In this document: piece after piece, positions 9,212-19,116 of the stretch
Numbering within the stretch: the stretch's first letter is position 1
Layout of the letters: each line of letters starts with the position of its first letter
Origin: Myxococcales bacterium
GTDB lineage: Bacteria; Myxococcota_A; Bradymonadia; Bradymonadales; Bradymonadaceae
Assembly (NCBI GenBank): GCA_026988815.1
Contig: JALSKP010000724.1
Span: 1 to 39,604, forward strand
DNA length: 39,604 nt
Direction: 5' to 3'
Program-made: the position numbers and the translations under genes
Notes under the pieces: model-generated
What the model was told of the DNA's origin: nothing
The model's input: the letters and a program-made list of their open reading frames with translations, nothing else
Databases searched by the model: none

Positions 9212-10120
9212 ATGGCGAAAAAACCAGCACCAACTTCCATATTTAAAAATCTTTACCCTGCAATGGCCGGTCCGCCGCAGGATATCAAAGAAGAAAGCGG
9301 CTTTTTTGACGCCGCCGATGGGACCGATATTTTCTGGCGAGTATGGGAAAACGAAGACGCTCCCAAAGGGCTTATTGTTTTGGTTCATGGATTCGGTGAA
9401 CATTCGGCGAGGTATCATCACGTTGCAAGCGCATGGGTCCGGGCCGGTTACGCTGTTTTTTCTTTTGATTGTCGAGGCCACGGACGTAGCGGCGGAAAAC
9501 GCGCATTCATTAGGGCGTTTTCAGATTACGCCACCGATTTAGAAGCGGTGGTTGAAAAAGCAAGAGCGCGATATCCAGATTTAAATACCTACATCTTCGG
9601 TCATAGTAATGGCGGGTTGATCACCGTTTACCATTCCGCCTATTCCTCACAAACATCACAAATAAAGGCCTATGCGATAACAAGTCCCTTGCTCGGATTT
9701 ACTGAGGTACCGGCCGTCAAAGAAGCCGCTGCAAAAGTATTAAGCGTCCTCGCTCCGGCCTTAAAACTTGGAACGGAGCTCGACGCGAGTAAGATTTCGC
9801 GAAGCATTGAGGTCGTCAAAAAGTACAAAGAAGATCCGATGGTACTGAGCGCGGCGACGGGTCGATGGTTTACCGAAACCAGCAAAGTCACCCTTGCTTT
9901 AGAGGAAGGCGTAAAAAAGATTCAGCAGCCCTCGCTTTGGATCATCGCCAAGTCAGATGAGATTGTTGATAGCTCAGCGAGCGAAAAACGATTCCCTGAT
10001 GTTGGGTGCGAGGATAAAAAATTAGTCCTTCTTCCCGACCATTATCATGAGGTCCTCAATGAACCCGATTGGGAAGTTCACGCACAATCTATTATCGATT
10101 GGTTTGGAGCGCATTCATGA
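9212..10120 (+). CDS. Alpha/beta hydrolase (monoacylglycerol lipase/lysophospholipase-like)
   Basis: LIVLVHGFGEHSARYHHVASAWVRAGYAVFSFDCRGHGRSGG, nucleophile GHSNGG, C-terminal LPDHYHEVLNEP. Confidence 0.9.
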   Translation: MAKKPAPTSIFKNLYPAMAGPPQDIKEESGFFDAADGTDIFWRVWENEDAPKGLIVLVHGFGEHSARYHHVASAWVRAGYAVFSFDCRGHGRSGGKRAFIRAFSDYATDLEAVVEKARARYPDLNTYIFGHSNGGLITVYHSAYSSQTSQIKAYAITSPLLGFTEVPAVKEAAAKVLSVLAPALKLGTELDASKISRSIEVVKKYKEDPMVLSAATGRWFTETSKVTLALEEGVKKIQQPSLWIIAKSDEIVDSSASEKRFPDVGCEDKKLVLLPDHYHEVLNEPDWEVHAQSIIDWFGAHS

Positions 10121-11703
10121 AAAGAAGATGGCTTCTCATAGCACAGCTGGTTGTACTTTTTTCAATAAGCACTGCGATGGATTGTGAGGAAAGCAAAGAA
10201 TTCACTTTAGAAGAAAAGAAAAACATCGTATCTTTGTTTACTAATGGGACAACTTTCCAGGATCAATTTGTGCGCGCGGAAACCTTTCGTGTCATCAATC
10301 TTTTGCACGATAAGGATCTTTCAGCGCTTGCCATAGGAAGTGAAAAAGATAGCTCGGCGATGGTCCGTCTGGTGGGGCTACGCGTCCTTTTACAATCCAA
10401 GCATGAGAGCGCAAGAAGCAGCGCCTTGAATGCATTTAGCCAAGGCACCGCAAAGGAGCGTTACGCCGTTCTTGAGGCTGCCTTTGATCTCGGAGATCCC
10501 GCTTTAAAAGCAGAACTGAGCGCGCGTGCTTTTCGAGGCGACAACCCGCAGATAAAGAGAATGGCGTTTGAACAAGGGTTTCTAGCGCGTATTGATAAAG
10601 CCATCCAAGCCAAAGAAAGCAAACTTCTTGAACGTACGTTATTGCCGGATTTGGGACGATTTGTAAGCGAAAAAGATCCGACACTTGCCGCCCTTGCGTT
10701 GAAAAAGTTGGTGCAGGCTGGGCAGCCTGAACGCGCTGATCGTTTGTTAAAACAACTCAACGATAAGAACGAAACGACTCAAACCCGACTATTGGCGGCA
10801 ACGATTTTGGCTCGGGCAAAAATTTCTCAGGCCAACCCCACCTTTAAAAAACTTCGAGACGAATACGATAATAGTCTCACTGGAACAGCGTTAAAAGTTC
10901 CTGGTCGCATCGTTCCACCAGAAATCTTAAAATGGGCCATCTTGGGACTCGCGGGTTCGGGTGGTGAGGCAGACATTTTGCGTGCGAATAAGTATCGCAT
11001 CAAAGCCAATGTTGAGACCTCGATCGATGTTCTGGAATCCTTTTCAAAAAATCCAAATAGCGATGCAGCGATTGCACTTCGAAACGCGATGGGCGATGCC
11101 CGAGCTCCGATTCGCCGCCGTGCAATCGAACTCTACCTTACCCGAGAAGACGCAAACGCAGCTTCTCTCATGGAGGTGTTGCCTTCGGCAGATCAGGAAA
11201 CACGCGTTAGTATTTTCCGTAAACTTGTGGACCACTTCTCCAAAGAAACTGTTCCTCTTTTGGAGCTAAGTTTGAAACGAACCAGCGAGGTCGATCTCAC
11301 TTTAAAACTCCTAACCGATGTCATAAAAAACAAAGAAGATGCCGCAAAAATCCTCCGACCTTTGGTTCCCCTTCTTGAAGCTATTTATACGAGTGATAAC
11401 AAAGAGCGTACGCAAAAAGCGCGTTACCTTGTCGCGATTTCTAGTTCGGATAAAGTCGCAAAAGAATCTTTGTTGACCACCCTTTCGGAGAATATGTTGT
11501 ATGGATATTTGGAATTTGCGCTCATTAATTCACCCAAAGCCCATAAAGCCATCTTTCGAAAATATGCGTTAAGCGACCTCTATTCGGTACGACTTATTTC
11601 CCTAGCTGGTCGCATCGCCGCTCACTCTCCCCGACCTGGCGCGGGTTCACCGCCTAGCGTGGGCTCGCCTCGACCCAGTACTACTGCGACAAAAGCAGAA
11701 TAA
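10117..11703 (+). CDS. HEAT-repeat-like secreted protein
   Basis: ATGA overlap with upstream stop gives start 10117 (MKRRWLLIAQLVVLFSISTAMDCEES signal peptide); repeated helices (AALALKKLVQAGQPERADRLLKQL..., APIRRRAIELYLTREDANAASLMEVL); Ser/Pro/Gly-rich tail. Confidence 0.75.
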   Translation: MKRRWLLIAQLVVLFSISTAMDCEESKEFTLEEKKNIVSLFTNGTTFQDQFVRAETFRVINLLHDKDLSALAIGSEKDSSAMVRLVGLRVLLQSKHESARSSALNAFSQGTAKERYAVLEAAFDLGDPALKAELSARAFRGDNPQIKRMAFEQGFLARIDKAIQAKESKLLERTLLPDLGRFVSEKDPTLAALALKKLVQAGQPERADRLLKQLNDKNETTQTRLLAATILARAKISQANPTFKKLRDEYDNSLTGTALKVPGRIVPPEILKWAILGLAGSGGEADILRANKYRIKANVETSIDVLESFSKNPNSDAAIALRNAMGDARAPIRRRAIELYLTREDANAASLMEVLPSADQETRVSIFRKLVDHFSKETVPLLELSLKRTSEVDLTLKLLTDVIKNKEDAAKILRPLVPLLEAIYTSDNKERTQKARYLVAISSSDKVAKESLLTTLSENMLYGYLEFALINSPKAHKAIFRKYALSDLYSVRLISLAGRIAAHSPRPGAGSPPSVGSPRPSTTATKAE

Positions 11704-11761
11704 AGTTTAGAGAAATAACATCGCGACCAGCATGTCCTCTTCGTCAAAACGATAACCTGGG

Positions 11762-12115
11762 CTAACAATCTTCACACTTCTTTGTGCCTCTAAATGTGTT
11801 TATCTTTTTTTGATGAGTGGTGTTTTTGGGATTGAACCAAAATATATTTTTCTCAAGGGACACCTTATTTGGTAAACCCTTATGTATTTTTATCAAACTC
11901 TGGCGGTCGGGTAGGTCCACAGAATAAACGAAACTATTTTCGGAATAGGTATGAACGATGGGTTGATAAATCATGATTTCCAACTCGCCGAATTTACAAT
12001 GCGCACGTATCGCTTTGCTATCAAATTGGGTGACGCCTATTTGATGATTCGCGTTGAGAATGGCCAGAGCCAACGCTTTTGTTCGGTGGTCAGAAGGTAG
12101 GGACAAGAGCTTCAA
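11762..12115 (-). CDS. Hypothetical protein (117 aa), C-terminus possibly frameshifted
   Basis: ORF with plausible composition; an alternative frame continues to 11707 as HLEAQRSVKIVSPGYRFDEEDMLVAMLFL-stop. Confidence 0.45.
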   Translation of the reverse strand: MKLLSLPSDHRTKALALAILNANHQIGVTQFDSKAIRAHCKFGELEIMIYQPIVHTYSENSFVYSVDLPDRQSLIKIHKGLPNKVSLEKNIFWFNPKNTTHQKKINTFRGTKKCEDC

Positions 12116-12165
12116 TCATTTAAGTTTCCCGACTAAACGTTCTCGAGGAAAGGTCAACTTGCTTA

Positions 12166-12867
12166 CTATATCGTCCATCTCCCTTTGGTCTTGTCCCCTC
12201 CCCCGCTGGGAGAGGGAGGTAAAAGGCTGGTAGGACATGTCACGCCAGTACCTCCTATGCCGCAATAGCCTGCAGGATTTTTGGCGAGGTATTGCTGGTG
12301 GTAATCCTCGGCATAGTAGAAGTTTTGGGAGGCAAGGATCTCTGTTGTGATCTGGTCAAAACCCATTTCGCTAAGTTGGGTTTGGTAGCTCGCTCGCATG
12401 TTTTCAGCGAGGTTGAATTGGGCTTGAGTTGATGTGTAAATTCCGCTCCTGTATTGGCTTCCTCGATCGTTACCTTGTCGCATACCTTGTGTAGGATCGT
12501 GATTTTCGAAGAAGACAACGAGAAGCTCTTCGAAGGAAATCATACTCGGATCAAACACAACGAGCACGACTTCATTATGTGCTGTTTTTCCAGAACACAC
12601 TTCCTTGTAGTTTGGGTTCTCAGTGTAGCCCGCCGCATATCCAACTGCAGTTATGTAGACACCATCGCGTTGCCAGAAAATTCTTTCCGCTCCCCAGAAG
12701 CAGCCCATTCCAAAGAGGACGCTTTCTAAGTGGGCATCAAAGGGTGGATTAATAGTATGCTGATTTACGAAGTGTTGGGTTTGAAGACGTTCTATTTGTT
12801 CCGATCGACCTTTTAAGGCCTCTGATGCAGAGACAAGATGTGGGGTTTTGAAATTGAGTTTGAACAT
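12166..12867 (-). CDS. msrA: Peptide-methionine (S)-S-oxide reductase MsrA
   Basis: [57 protein letters not shown]...[22 protein letters not shown]. Confidence 0.97.
   Translation of the reverse strand: MFKLNFKTPHLVSASEALKGRSEQIERLQTQHFVNQHTINPPFDAHLESVLFGMGCFWGAERIFWQRDGVYITAVGYAAGYTENPNYKEVCSGKTAHNEVVLVVFDPSMISFEELLVVFFENHDPTQGMRQGNDRGSQYRSGIYTSTQAQFNLAENMRASYQTQLSEMGFDQITTEILASQNFYYAEDYHQQYLAKNPAGYCGIGGTGVTCPTSLLPPSPSGGGDKTKGRWTI
12196..12216. repeat. GC-rich hairpin within the 3' end of msrA
   Basis: ccctccccc-gct-gggagaggg, 9-bp stem with one wobble/mismatch and a 3-nt loop; encodes the atypical tail PPSPSGGG. Confidence 0.65.
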
Positions 12868-12907
12868 AATGTTTGCCCGTAAATTATTTAATATTTAGTC
12901 GGTGTAT

Positions 12908-13816
12908 TTAATCGCCGATCGTTTTATCTGCCCAATTGATGAGCGCCGGTAGGATGAGATCTTCAAGCTTCCCACCATCAAAATTATTGGTTCCATGACG
13001 TCCTTTATCGAGCGTAATAATCTTCCAATTTTCGGAGAAATTTTTGAACGCATTGGCGTAGGGCTCGCCGGATGGATGAACAATCAAAAGAGAAAGCGCT
13101 TGGAGCTGCGCTTTATGGTCGGCGATTTTATTCTGGCCTTCCGTGTAGGATCCGGGTGATAACCATGCCACGGCTTTGGGATCGGGGAGGGACTTATCAT
13201 CGCGTCCGGTCGTGTAATCCATCACGGATGTAGTGCCGTTGCTGGCGCCAACGAGCATGATTTTCTGAGGATTGGACGCGCATTTGCGATCCGTTGAAAG
13301 CACAAACTTCACGGCGGCTTCCACATCAAAACGTCCTTTGGGGCCAGAATAAGCGTCCTTGGCGGTGCCCTCTGATTCTCCGGCACCACGCCTGTCGACA
13401 TTGAGCACCGCATATCCCGCTTTTGAAAATGCTTCTCTAACGCGTAGGGGGTAACCCTTTCGATTGTTGCTGGGCGGAATCATGTGAAAAAGAATCACCG
13501 CACCTTTGGCAGTTGCTGCAGGGGGATGATAATCGGCGGTGAGTTTCACCCCATCGGTTGTCGAAAATTGTACAACGTCAACCTTACCGCAATCTTGGTT
13601 TCCGCCATCGGTCGACGGCAGGTCTTTTTCTCCGCCGTCTTTACCGATCTTCATGTCGGTTTTAGAAGACTGATCTTTTTTGCTAAGATCTTTTTGGTTG
13701 CTTCCATCTTTAACACTTAGGTCAGGGTCGGAGGAGGCGTCCTCGTTGGATTTGGCCTCAGAGTCGGTTTTGCAATTTGTGAGGAAGAGAAGGGTGAAAA
13801 TTAGAAAATATTTCAT
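12908..13816 (-). CDS. Alpha/beta hydrolase lipoprotein with Asp/Lys/Ser-rich linker
   Basis: MKYFLIFTLLFLTNC lipobox; linker DPDLSVKDGSNQKDLSKKDQSSKTDMK; hydrolase AVILFHMIPPSNN...NVDRRGAGESEG, nucleophile GASNGT. Confidence 0.85.
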   Translation of the reverse strand: MKYFLIFTLLFLTNCKTDSEAKSNEDASSDPDLSVKDGSNQKDLSKKDQSSKTDMKIGKDGGEKDLPSTDGGNQDCGKVDVVQFSTTDGVKLTADYHPPAATAKGAVILFHMIPPSNNRKGYPLRVREAFSKAGYAVLNVDRRGAGESEGTAKDAYSGPKGRFDVEAAVKFVLSTDRKCASNPQKIMLVGASNGTTSVMDYTTGRDDKSLPDPKAVAWLSPGSYTEGQNKIADHKAQLQALSLLIVHPSGEPYANAFKNFSENWKIITLDKGRHGTNNFDGGKLEDLILPALINWADKTIGD

Positions 13817-14022
13817 GAGGACTCGTTTTAGGTTCTATCTTAGATTCGCGAAAAGCTTACGCGTTGCGAATAAGAAAAGAAATATTTTTTCGTCAATTTC
13901 ACGGAATCCTAAATTTCGTCCAAACGGCGAGCTAGGGTCGTAAATTAAAAATATTTTCGAATCGACTCGCTTCGTGGTCTATTTCAGATTAAGAAGAATC
14001 ACACAAAAATCCGGAGCTATAA

Positions 14023-16149
14023 GTGATAAAATGGATGTCTATTGTTTTACTTTTTTCAGTCGCCTGTGGTGCCCAACATCAACCTAAAATCGTTTCTACA
14101 AAGAGTGAGATTCCTATGGAAATCAAAGCGCCACGCGCAAAAAAAGAGCCTAAAATTCAAGACATTCACGACGACTCTTTGGTCGATAATTATTTTTGGA
14201 TGAGGGATAAGAAAAACCCGCAGGTTATCGCCTACCTGGAAGCAGAAAACGCGTATACGAAAACAATGATGGCCAAAAGCGAGGCGCTTCAAGCATCGAT
14301 ATTCAAAGAAATGAAAGGCCGAATTCGAGAAACAGATGAAACCCCACCTTATCGCGATGGCGACTATCTTTATTACCAGCGCACGGTCGAGGGTTTAAAT
14401 TATCCGATTCATTGTCGCAAAAAAAACGAGGCCAATAGTCCCGAAGAAATTATTTTGGACGAAAACAAAATGGCCAAAGGGCACGAGTATTTCGAGATTG
14501 GTGTTCTAGAAGTTTCGCCTAATCATAAAATTCTGGCTTACTCTACTGATGTTTTGGGTAACGAACGTTATACCCTAAAGTTTAGAGATCTAGAGAGTGG
14601 AAAAGATTTCGAATACGAGATCAAAGATACGTCCTACTCTCTTGTTTGGGCGAATGATAATAAAACGATTTACTATGATCGGGTCGACAAAGCGTCCCGG
14701 CCCTACCGTGCTTTTCGGCATGTCCTGGCCAGCGCGCCTGCTGATGACGTGCTTGTTTATGAAGAAAAAGACGAACGCTTTTTTCTTTCATTGGAGAAAA
14801 CGCGCAGCAATCAATATATTTTTATTCAACTCGCAAGTGCGGAGACCTCCGAATATCGAATGCTAGATGCCAACGCCTCCAAACCGACAGTGACCATTTT
14901 TGCGCCGCGAAAACAAAAAGAGGAGTATTATGTCACCCACCAAAATGATGCTTTTTACATTGTAACGAACGCGGACGCCATGAATTTCAAAGTCATGAAA
15001 AGTGATCTCAAACACACCTCGAGAAAAGATTGGAAAGAAGTTCTCGCTCAGCGCGCCGAAACCCAAGTTGTTTCCATCGATGCATTTAAAGATTATTTGG
15101 TTATTTCAGAACGTCATAAAGGCGTCCCGCGTTTGGTAATCACTACAACTTTTTCTGATTTCAATGTGGTCGAACAACCCGAACCCGTCTATGATGCGTA
15201 TTTAGTTCGTAACTTTGTTTACGATACTGACAGGATTCGTTTTCGTTATACCTCTCTTGTGACGCCGCGTTCGACCATTGATTATGTGGTAAAAACGAAG
15301 GAGCGAAAGCTTATCAAAGAAACACCCGTCAAAGGGTATGACAGGTCCCAATACCAGTCTGAGCGCTTACTGGCCGCGGCATCTGATGGGACACAAATCC
15401 CGATCTCGTTGGTGTATAAGAAAGATAAAAAATCGGGAAGCATGCCCCTATTGCTCGCAGGTTATGGCTCCTATGGCGCAAGTTATGATCCCTATTTTTC
15501 ATCTACCCGCATTTCCTTACTTGACCGCGGCGTCGCCTTTGCCATTGCCCATATTCGTGGGGGCGGCGAGATGGGACGCAATTGGTACTTAGACGGAAAA
15601 TATTTGAAGAAAAAAAATACCTTTAATGATTTCATTAGTGTCTCAGAATTTCTTATCGAAAAGGGATATACGGATTCGACGCAGCTGGCCATTACCGGGC
15701 GAAGCGCGGGCGGATTGCTCATGGGGGCGGTTACAAATATGCGCCCTGATCTGTTTAAGGCCGTCATCGCCGGTGTGCCTTTTGTGGACGTCATCAATAC
15801 CATGCTTGACGCGACCATCCCCTTAACGGTTACAGAATGGGAAGAGTGGGGAAATCCAAATGATAAGGTATTTTACCAATATATGAAAAGCTATGCGCCC
15901 TATGAAAATGTGGAAAAGAAAGATTATCCGAACATGTTGGTGACAGCGGGTTTAAATGATCCTCGTGTTGCTTACTGGGAGCCGGCGAAATGGGTCGCAA
16001 AATTACGAGATATGAAGACGGATAAGAATCTACTTTTATTAAAAACGAATATGGGAGCCGGCCATGGCGGCGCGTCTGGACGCTATGATTATTTAAAGGA
16101 AGTTGCGTTTGAGTACGCCTTTATCTTGAATATGATTTTGAAGAAATAG
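14023..16149 (+). CDS. Oligopeptidase B-like S9A serine peptidase (probable lipoprotein); start GTG 14023 or ATG 14035
   Basis: DNYFWMRDKKNPQVIAYLEAENAYT; GGGEMGRNWYLDGKYLKKKNTFNDFISVSEFLIEKGYTDSTQLAITGRSAGGLLMGAVTNMRPDLFKAVIAGVPFVDVINTMLD; lipobox-like LLFSVAC. Confidence 0.93.
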   Translation: MIKWMSIVLLFSVACGAQHQPKIVSTKSEIPMEIKAPRAKKEPKIQDIHDDSLVDNYFWMRDKKNPQVIAYLEAENAYTKTMMAKSEALQASIFKEMKGRIRETDETPPYRDGDYLYYQRTVEGLNYPIHCRKKNEANSPEEIILDENKMAKGHEYFEIGVLEVSPNHKILAYSTDVLGNERYTLKFRDLESGKDFEYEIKDTSYSLVWANDNKTIYYDRVDKASRPYRAFRHVLASAPADDVLVYEEKDERFFLSLEKTRSNQYIFIQLASAETSEYRMLDANASKPTVTIFAPRKQKEEYYVTHQNDAFYIVTNADAMNFKVMKSDLKHTSRKDWKEVLAQRAETQVVSIDAFKDYLVISERHKGVPRLVITTTFSDFNVVEQPEPVYDAYLVRNFVYDTDRIRFRYTSLVTPRSTIDYVVKTKERKLIKETPVKGYDRSQYQSERLLAAASDGTQIPISLVYKKDKKSGSMPLLLAGYGSYGASYDPYFSSTRISLLDRGVAFAIAHIRGGGEMGRNWYLDGKYLKKKNTFNDFISVSEFLIEKGYTDSTQLAITGRSAGGLLMGAVTNMRPDLFKAVIAGVPFVDVINTMLDATIPLTVTEWEEWGNPNDKVFYQYMKSYAPYENVEKKDYPNMLVTAGLNDPRVAYWEPAKWVAKLRDMKTDKNLLLLKTNMGAGHGGASGRYDYLKEVAFEYAFILNMILKK

Positions 16150-16304
16150 GCTTCACAAGCTCCCTACGTTTGGCAATACAAAATCGTTCGAAAAAAGTCG
16201 TCATCGTCGGGCGTGCTTTCGCACCGTTTTGGAGAACATGACATCGTTGATTTCAAGATGGTGCGTGGAAGGTAGGGCGTTTAAAGTAAAACAGCTTGCT
16301 ATTT

Positions 16305-16796
16305 TCAACCGCGTTCGAAGAAGCCTTCAGGATATCTTTTTTTTAGTTTTCCAATATTCTGGGCAAATGTTTCGGTCTGACTTTGCTTATCTATTCCGGA
16401 AATAGAGTCGACGTATCGTTTTGTCGCACGCTTGAGAGGATCTAAAATATCGTTAAATTCTCTTCCGTGAAAAACATGTTTTTTTACGAGTTCACACACC
16501 TTTCCGGAAAAATAATACGCGTCTTTTAGATGGTCTTCACTTTGGGAAGGACTGGCTTCATAGGATTCAACATTGAGCGCCCAAAGTAGAGTGTAGGCAT
16601 ACCAATACCCATCGCCGATTTCGTCGGAGCTTGGAAGTTCTGAAATCTCGGCAGCCTCGCCGCTCAAACCTAGGGCGCAGTTTGTCATTAACTCTGCACG
16701 TGCGTTCTGAACGTCGCCCTCGAAATCGAATTCCCAATACTGGTGAATTTTGGGGACCGTTCGTAGGCACAAGGATTGGTATTGGGCGCTATTCAT
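16305..16796 (-). CDS. MazG-like (all-alpha NTP pyrophosphohydrolase) protein
   Basis: NCALGLSGEAAEISELPSSDEIGDGYWYAYTLLWAL matches the GLxGEaxE...(D/E)ExGDxxWY signature. Confidence 0.7.
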   Translation of the reverse strand: MNSAQYQSLCLRTVPKIHQYWEFDFEGDVQNARAELMTNCALGLSGEAAEISELPSSDEIGDGYWYAYTLLWALNVESYEASPSQSEDHLKDAYYFSGKVCELVKKHVFHGREFNDILDPLKRATKRYVDSISGIDKQSQTETFAQNIGKLKKRYPEGFFERG

Positions 16797-18837
16797 TTTC
16801 CATCTCGATGTTAAGTCGATTGAGCTCCTCGACGACGATATGTCGTAACTCCTCGTTCACCTCAAAGGCAAAAGGTCCCAAACGAACAAGCACTTTGGAC
16901 AGTGTTTCGAGCTCATAAAGTGCATCGGCCAAGACTTCGTCTTCAATCCAAAGGATGCTGATATTCTCTCTAAATTGCGCGCTCGTTCCGCCCGTCAGCG
17001 CATTTCTAAATGCGACCCTTTGTTCAGCGGGAACACCCCCTTCGGAATGGGGTTCCAAGAAGGTCATCAAATCGTCGAAGCCATCAAAATAGGTGTTAAT
17101 TTTTTCGGGATCAAAAACAGCAAGGCGCGTTTTTTTATCGTAAACACATATACTTTCTATGATTGAGGCGCTTGAAATATTGGCGCGAAAAGGATCATAG
17201 GTTGCTTCCAAGGCTATCGAGCCAAATTTGAAACAAGGGCTTGGCGTGTTTTGGCAGATACTAATGGGTTCGGCGAAAAGACGCGTCATACCGTTTATAT
17301 CAATGCCGGACACAAAGACGCTATCGCCAGAAAGATGGACAATCTGAGCATCAGGATTTTCGTGTTTGAGCTGACCTAGAGCCATATCCAATTTGTCATA
17401 ATCGCGACAACGAATAAGTTTACCACAGGGATAGATCGTATGTTGCTTGTGGATGCGATACGCGTCGTTGATCTGGAAAAGGATGGTGTCGGGGATGGGC
17501 GTCAAAGAATGTTCGGTCAAATAGGAGACCATATCTTTATCGCTTAAACCGCTCCCAAAACCGAGCTGCATAGACTCGGCACTAAGTTTAAAAATAATCG
17601 TCTTTTCTTGACGGTCACTTACCTCGGCAAAAGGTAGAATCCCCTGAAATTGGTCCAAATTGAGAGGGTCAAAAAATACCGAAACCTCGCCGTTGGGCTG
17701 GGGCACAAAAGACTTATGAATTTCCATTTTATGCGCAGGCGTCTTTCGAATAAACTTTTGGGTTCCCTCTTTGGACACCTCTAACCCACCAATAAGGTGC
17801 ATGGCTCTTACCCATTTTGGGATATATTTTTCCATGGTCATCTCGAGCGGATCTAGCGCATGTTCAACAAAAGCGCGATCGACGGCGAGACAATAACGAA
17901 TCAAAGTATCCACACTAATCCACTGTTCGGTATCAATGCGGGTGAAGACAGAAAGCACATATCGACGAACAGCAGGCAAGGCACCGGTGGTGTTTTGAAT
18001 GGCACCGCCTCGGCGATTTTCATTCCACCATTCCGTCGTCAGGTAGCCCTCTAGAAAGTTGGAACTCAGAAATTCCACACCTTTTTCGATGGCCGAGATT
18101 TCAGAATTTTCGATTTCCAGAAGTTCCATTCCGAATAAAATCGAAATGAGAAACGAGAAATCCCCAAGTTCGGAATCATTGGCAAGCGAAAGGTTTCCAA
18201 TTTCTGGAACCCATAGTTTTTCGGCGAGGTATTGAATGCTACGACGATTGGGGAGGTCCTGTTTGGTGAGCGTTAAATTTTTCCGTTTTAGACCGTGATA
18301 AAGTAGTGCTAAATTGAGTGCCGTTTGCTTTGGATCGTCACTATTTTGTGGTTCAAGATCGTCGCGCGTTTCGATGTTCGCACCAATGCGTTCGTCGGAA
18401 ACCACGGCAGTTAATACCGTTGCCGCGATGGCAAAATCACGATGAAAAAAGGTCGATTTATGAATCATCTCACTTAAAGAAATATTGTTTTCGTCGACCA
18501 CCAAAGGAAGGATAAGACCTTTGTTTGCCAGATTCTTCATCGTGCGCGACACATCATTATGGCCACGCAAGGTGAGTTTTTTTCGAATCTGTTCGCCATC
18601 AGCGCGACCACCTACAGCGGCAAATTCGGAAAGAATAATGCGTTCATCTTCCTCGATACGCTCGAGAATAGAGGCGACTTTTTCGGGCGAGGCCATCGCT
18701 GTAGAGATTTCGTTTGATTCCCAATGGGACACCCAATCTTTGATCGTTTGGTGATCAAATTTGGCGCGCAAGATTTTGATCTCGGCCAGTTTTAGAGGTC
18801 CCGCGGCTTTCACGATCGGTGCTATTTCTAAACTCAT
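16789..18837 (-). CDS. Protein with XPB/Ssl2-type helicase-associated domain (no helicase motor seen)
   Basis: winged-helix-like N-terminal region; GEVSVFFDPLNLDQFQGILPFAEVSDRQEKTIIFKLSAESMQLGFGSGLSDKDMVSYLTEHSLTPIPDTILFQINDA layout of helicase-associated (Helicase_C_3-like) proteins; no Walker A/DEAH motif. Confidence 0.55.
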   Translation of the reverse strand: MSLEIAPIVKAAGPLKLAEIKILRAKFDHQTIKDWVSHWESNEISTAMASPEKVASILERIEEDERIILSEFAAVGGRADGEQIRKKLTLRGHNDVSRTMKNLANKGLILPLVVDENNISLSEMIHKSTFFHRDFAIAATVLTAVVSDERIGANIETRDDLEPQNSDDPKQTALNLALLYHGLKRKNLTLTKQDLPNRRSIQYLAEKLWVPEIGNLSLANDSELGDFSFLISILFGMELLEIENSEISAIEKGVEFLSSNFLEGYLTTEWWNENRRGGAIQNTTGALPAVRRYVLSVFTRIDTEQWISVDTLIRYCLAVDRAFVEHALDPLEMTMEKYIPKWVRAMHLIGGLEVSKEGTQKFIRKTPAHKMEIHKSFVPQPNGEVSVFFDPLNLDQFQGILPFAEVSDRQEKTIIFKLSAESMQLGFGSGLSDKDMVSYLTEHSLTPIPDTILFQINDAYRIHKQHTIYPCGKLIRCRDYDKLDMALGQLKHENPDAQIVHLSGDSVFVSGIDINGMTRLFAEPISICQNTPSPCFKFGSIALEATYDPFRANISSASIIESICVYDKKTRLAVFDPEKINTYFDGFDDLMTFLEPHSEGGVPAEQRVAFRNALTGGTSAQFRENISILWIEDEVLADALYELETLSKVLVRLGPFAFEVNEELRHIVVEELNRLNIEMENE

Positions 18838-19043
18838 TCTTCGATCCTTGGATACACGCCTTGTTGGCGGAGTAACTCGCTAAGTGCCTCGGCAAATTCA
18901 GCCGGTACTAAAATAGCTTTCGGATTAATTCTGTGATGAGGAATATCGCTCAAATCGACTTTAACTAAAGCCTCTTCAAGGAGCGACGGTGTTTCACAAA
19001 TAAGAAGGGCGACGCCTTCTGCAATTACTGGTAGGTCTTCCAC
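18834..19043 (-). CDS. Small hypothetical protein (69 aa), possibly DUF2007-like
   Basis: Overlaps the next gene by ATGA; ALLICETPSLLEEALVKV...AILVPAEFAEALSELLRQQGV. Confidence 0.6.
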   Translation of the reverse strand: MEDLPVIAEGVALLICETPSLLEEALVKVDLSDIPHHRINPKAILVPAEFAEALSELLRQQGVYPRIEE

Positions 19044-19116
19044 TGCAAAACCTTGCTAAAAAGGAAACCGGAATCCTAGCGCAGGATCACCATAAGGTCC
19101 ACTTAACTCCGCAAGT

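Noticed and set aside
16205-16240. Possible terminator after oligopeptidase B (gggcgtgctttcgcaccgtttt)
   Set aside because: Only a 4-bp core stem (GTGC/GCAC) and a short T run; too weak to call.
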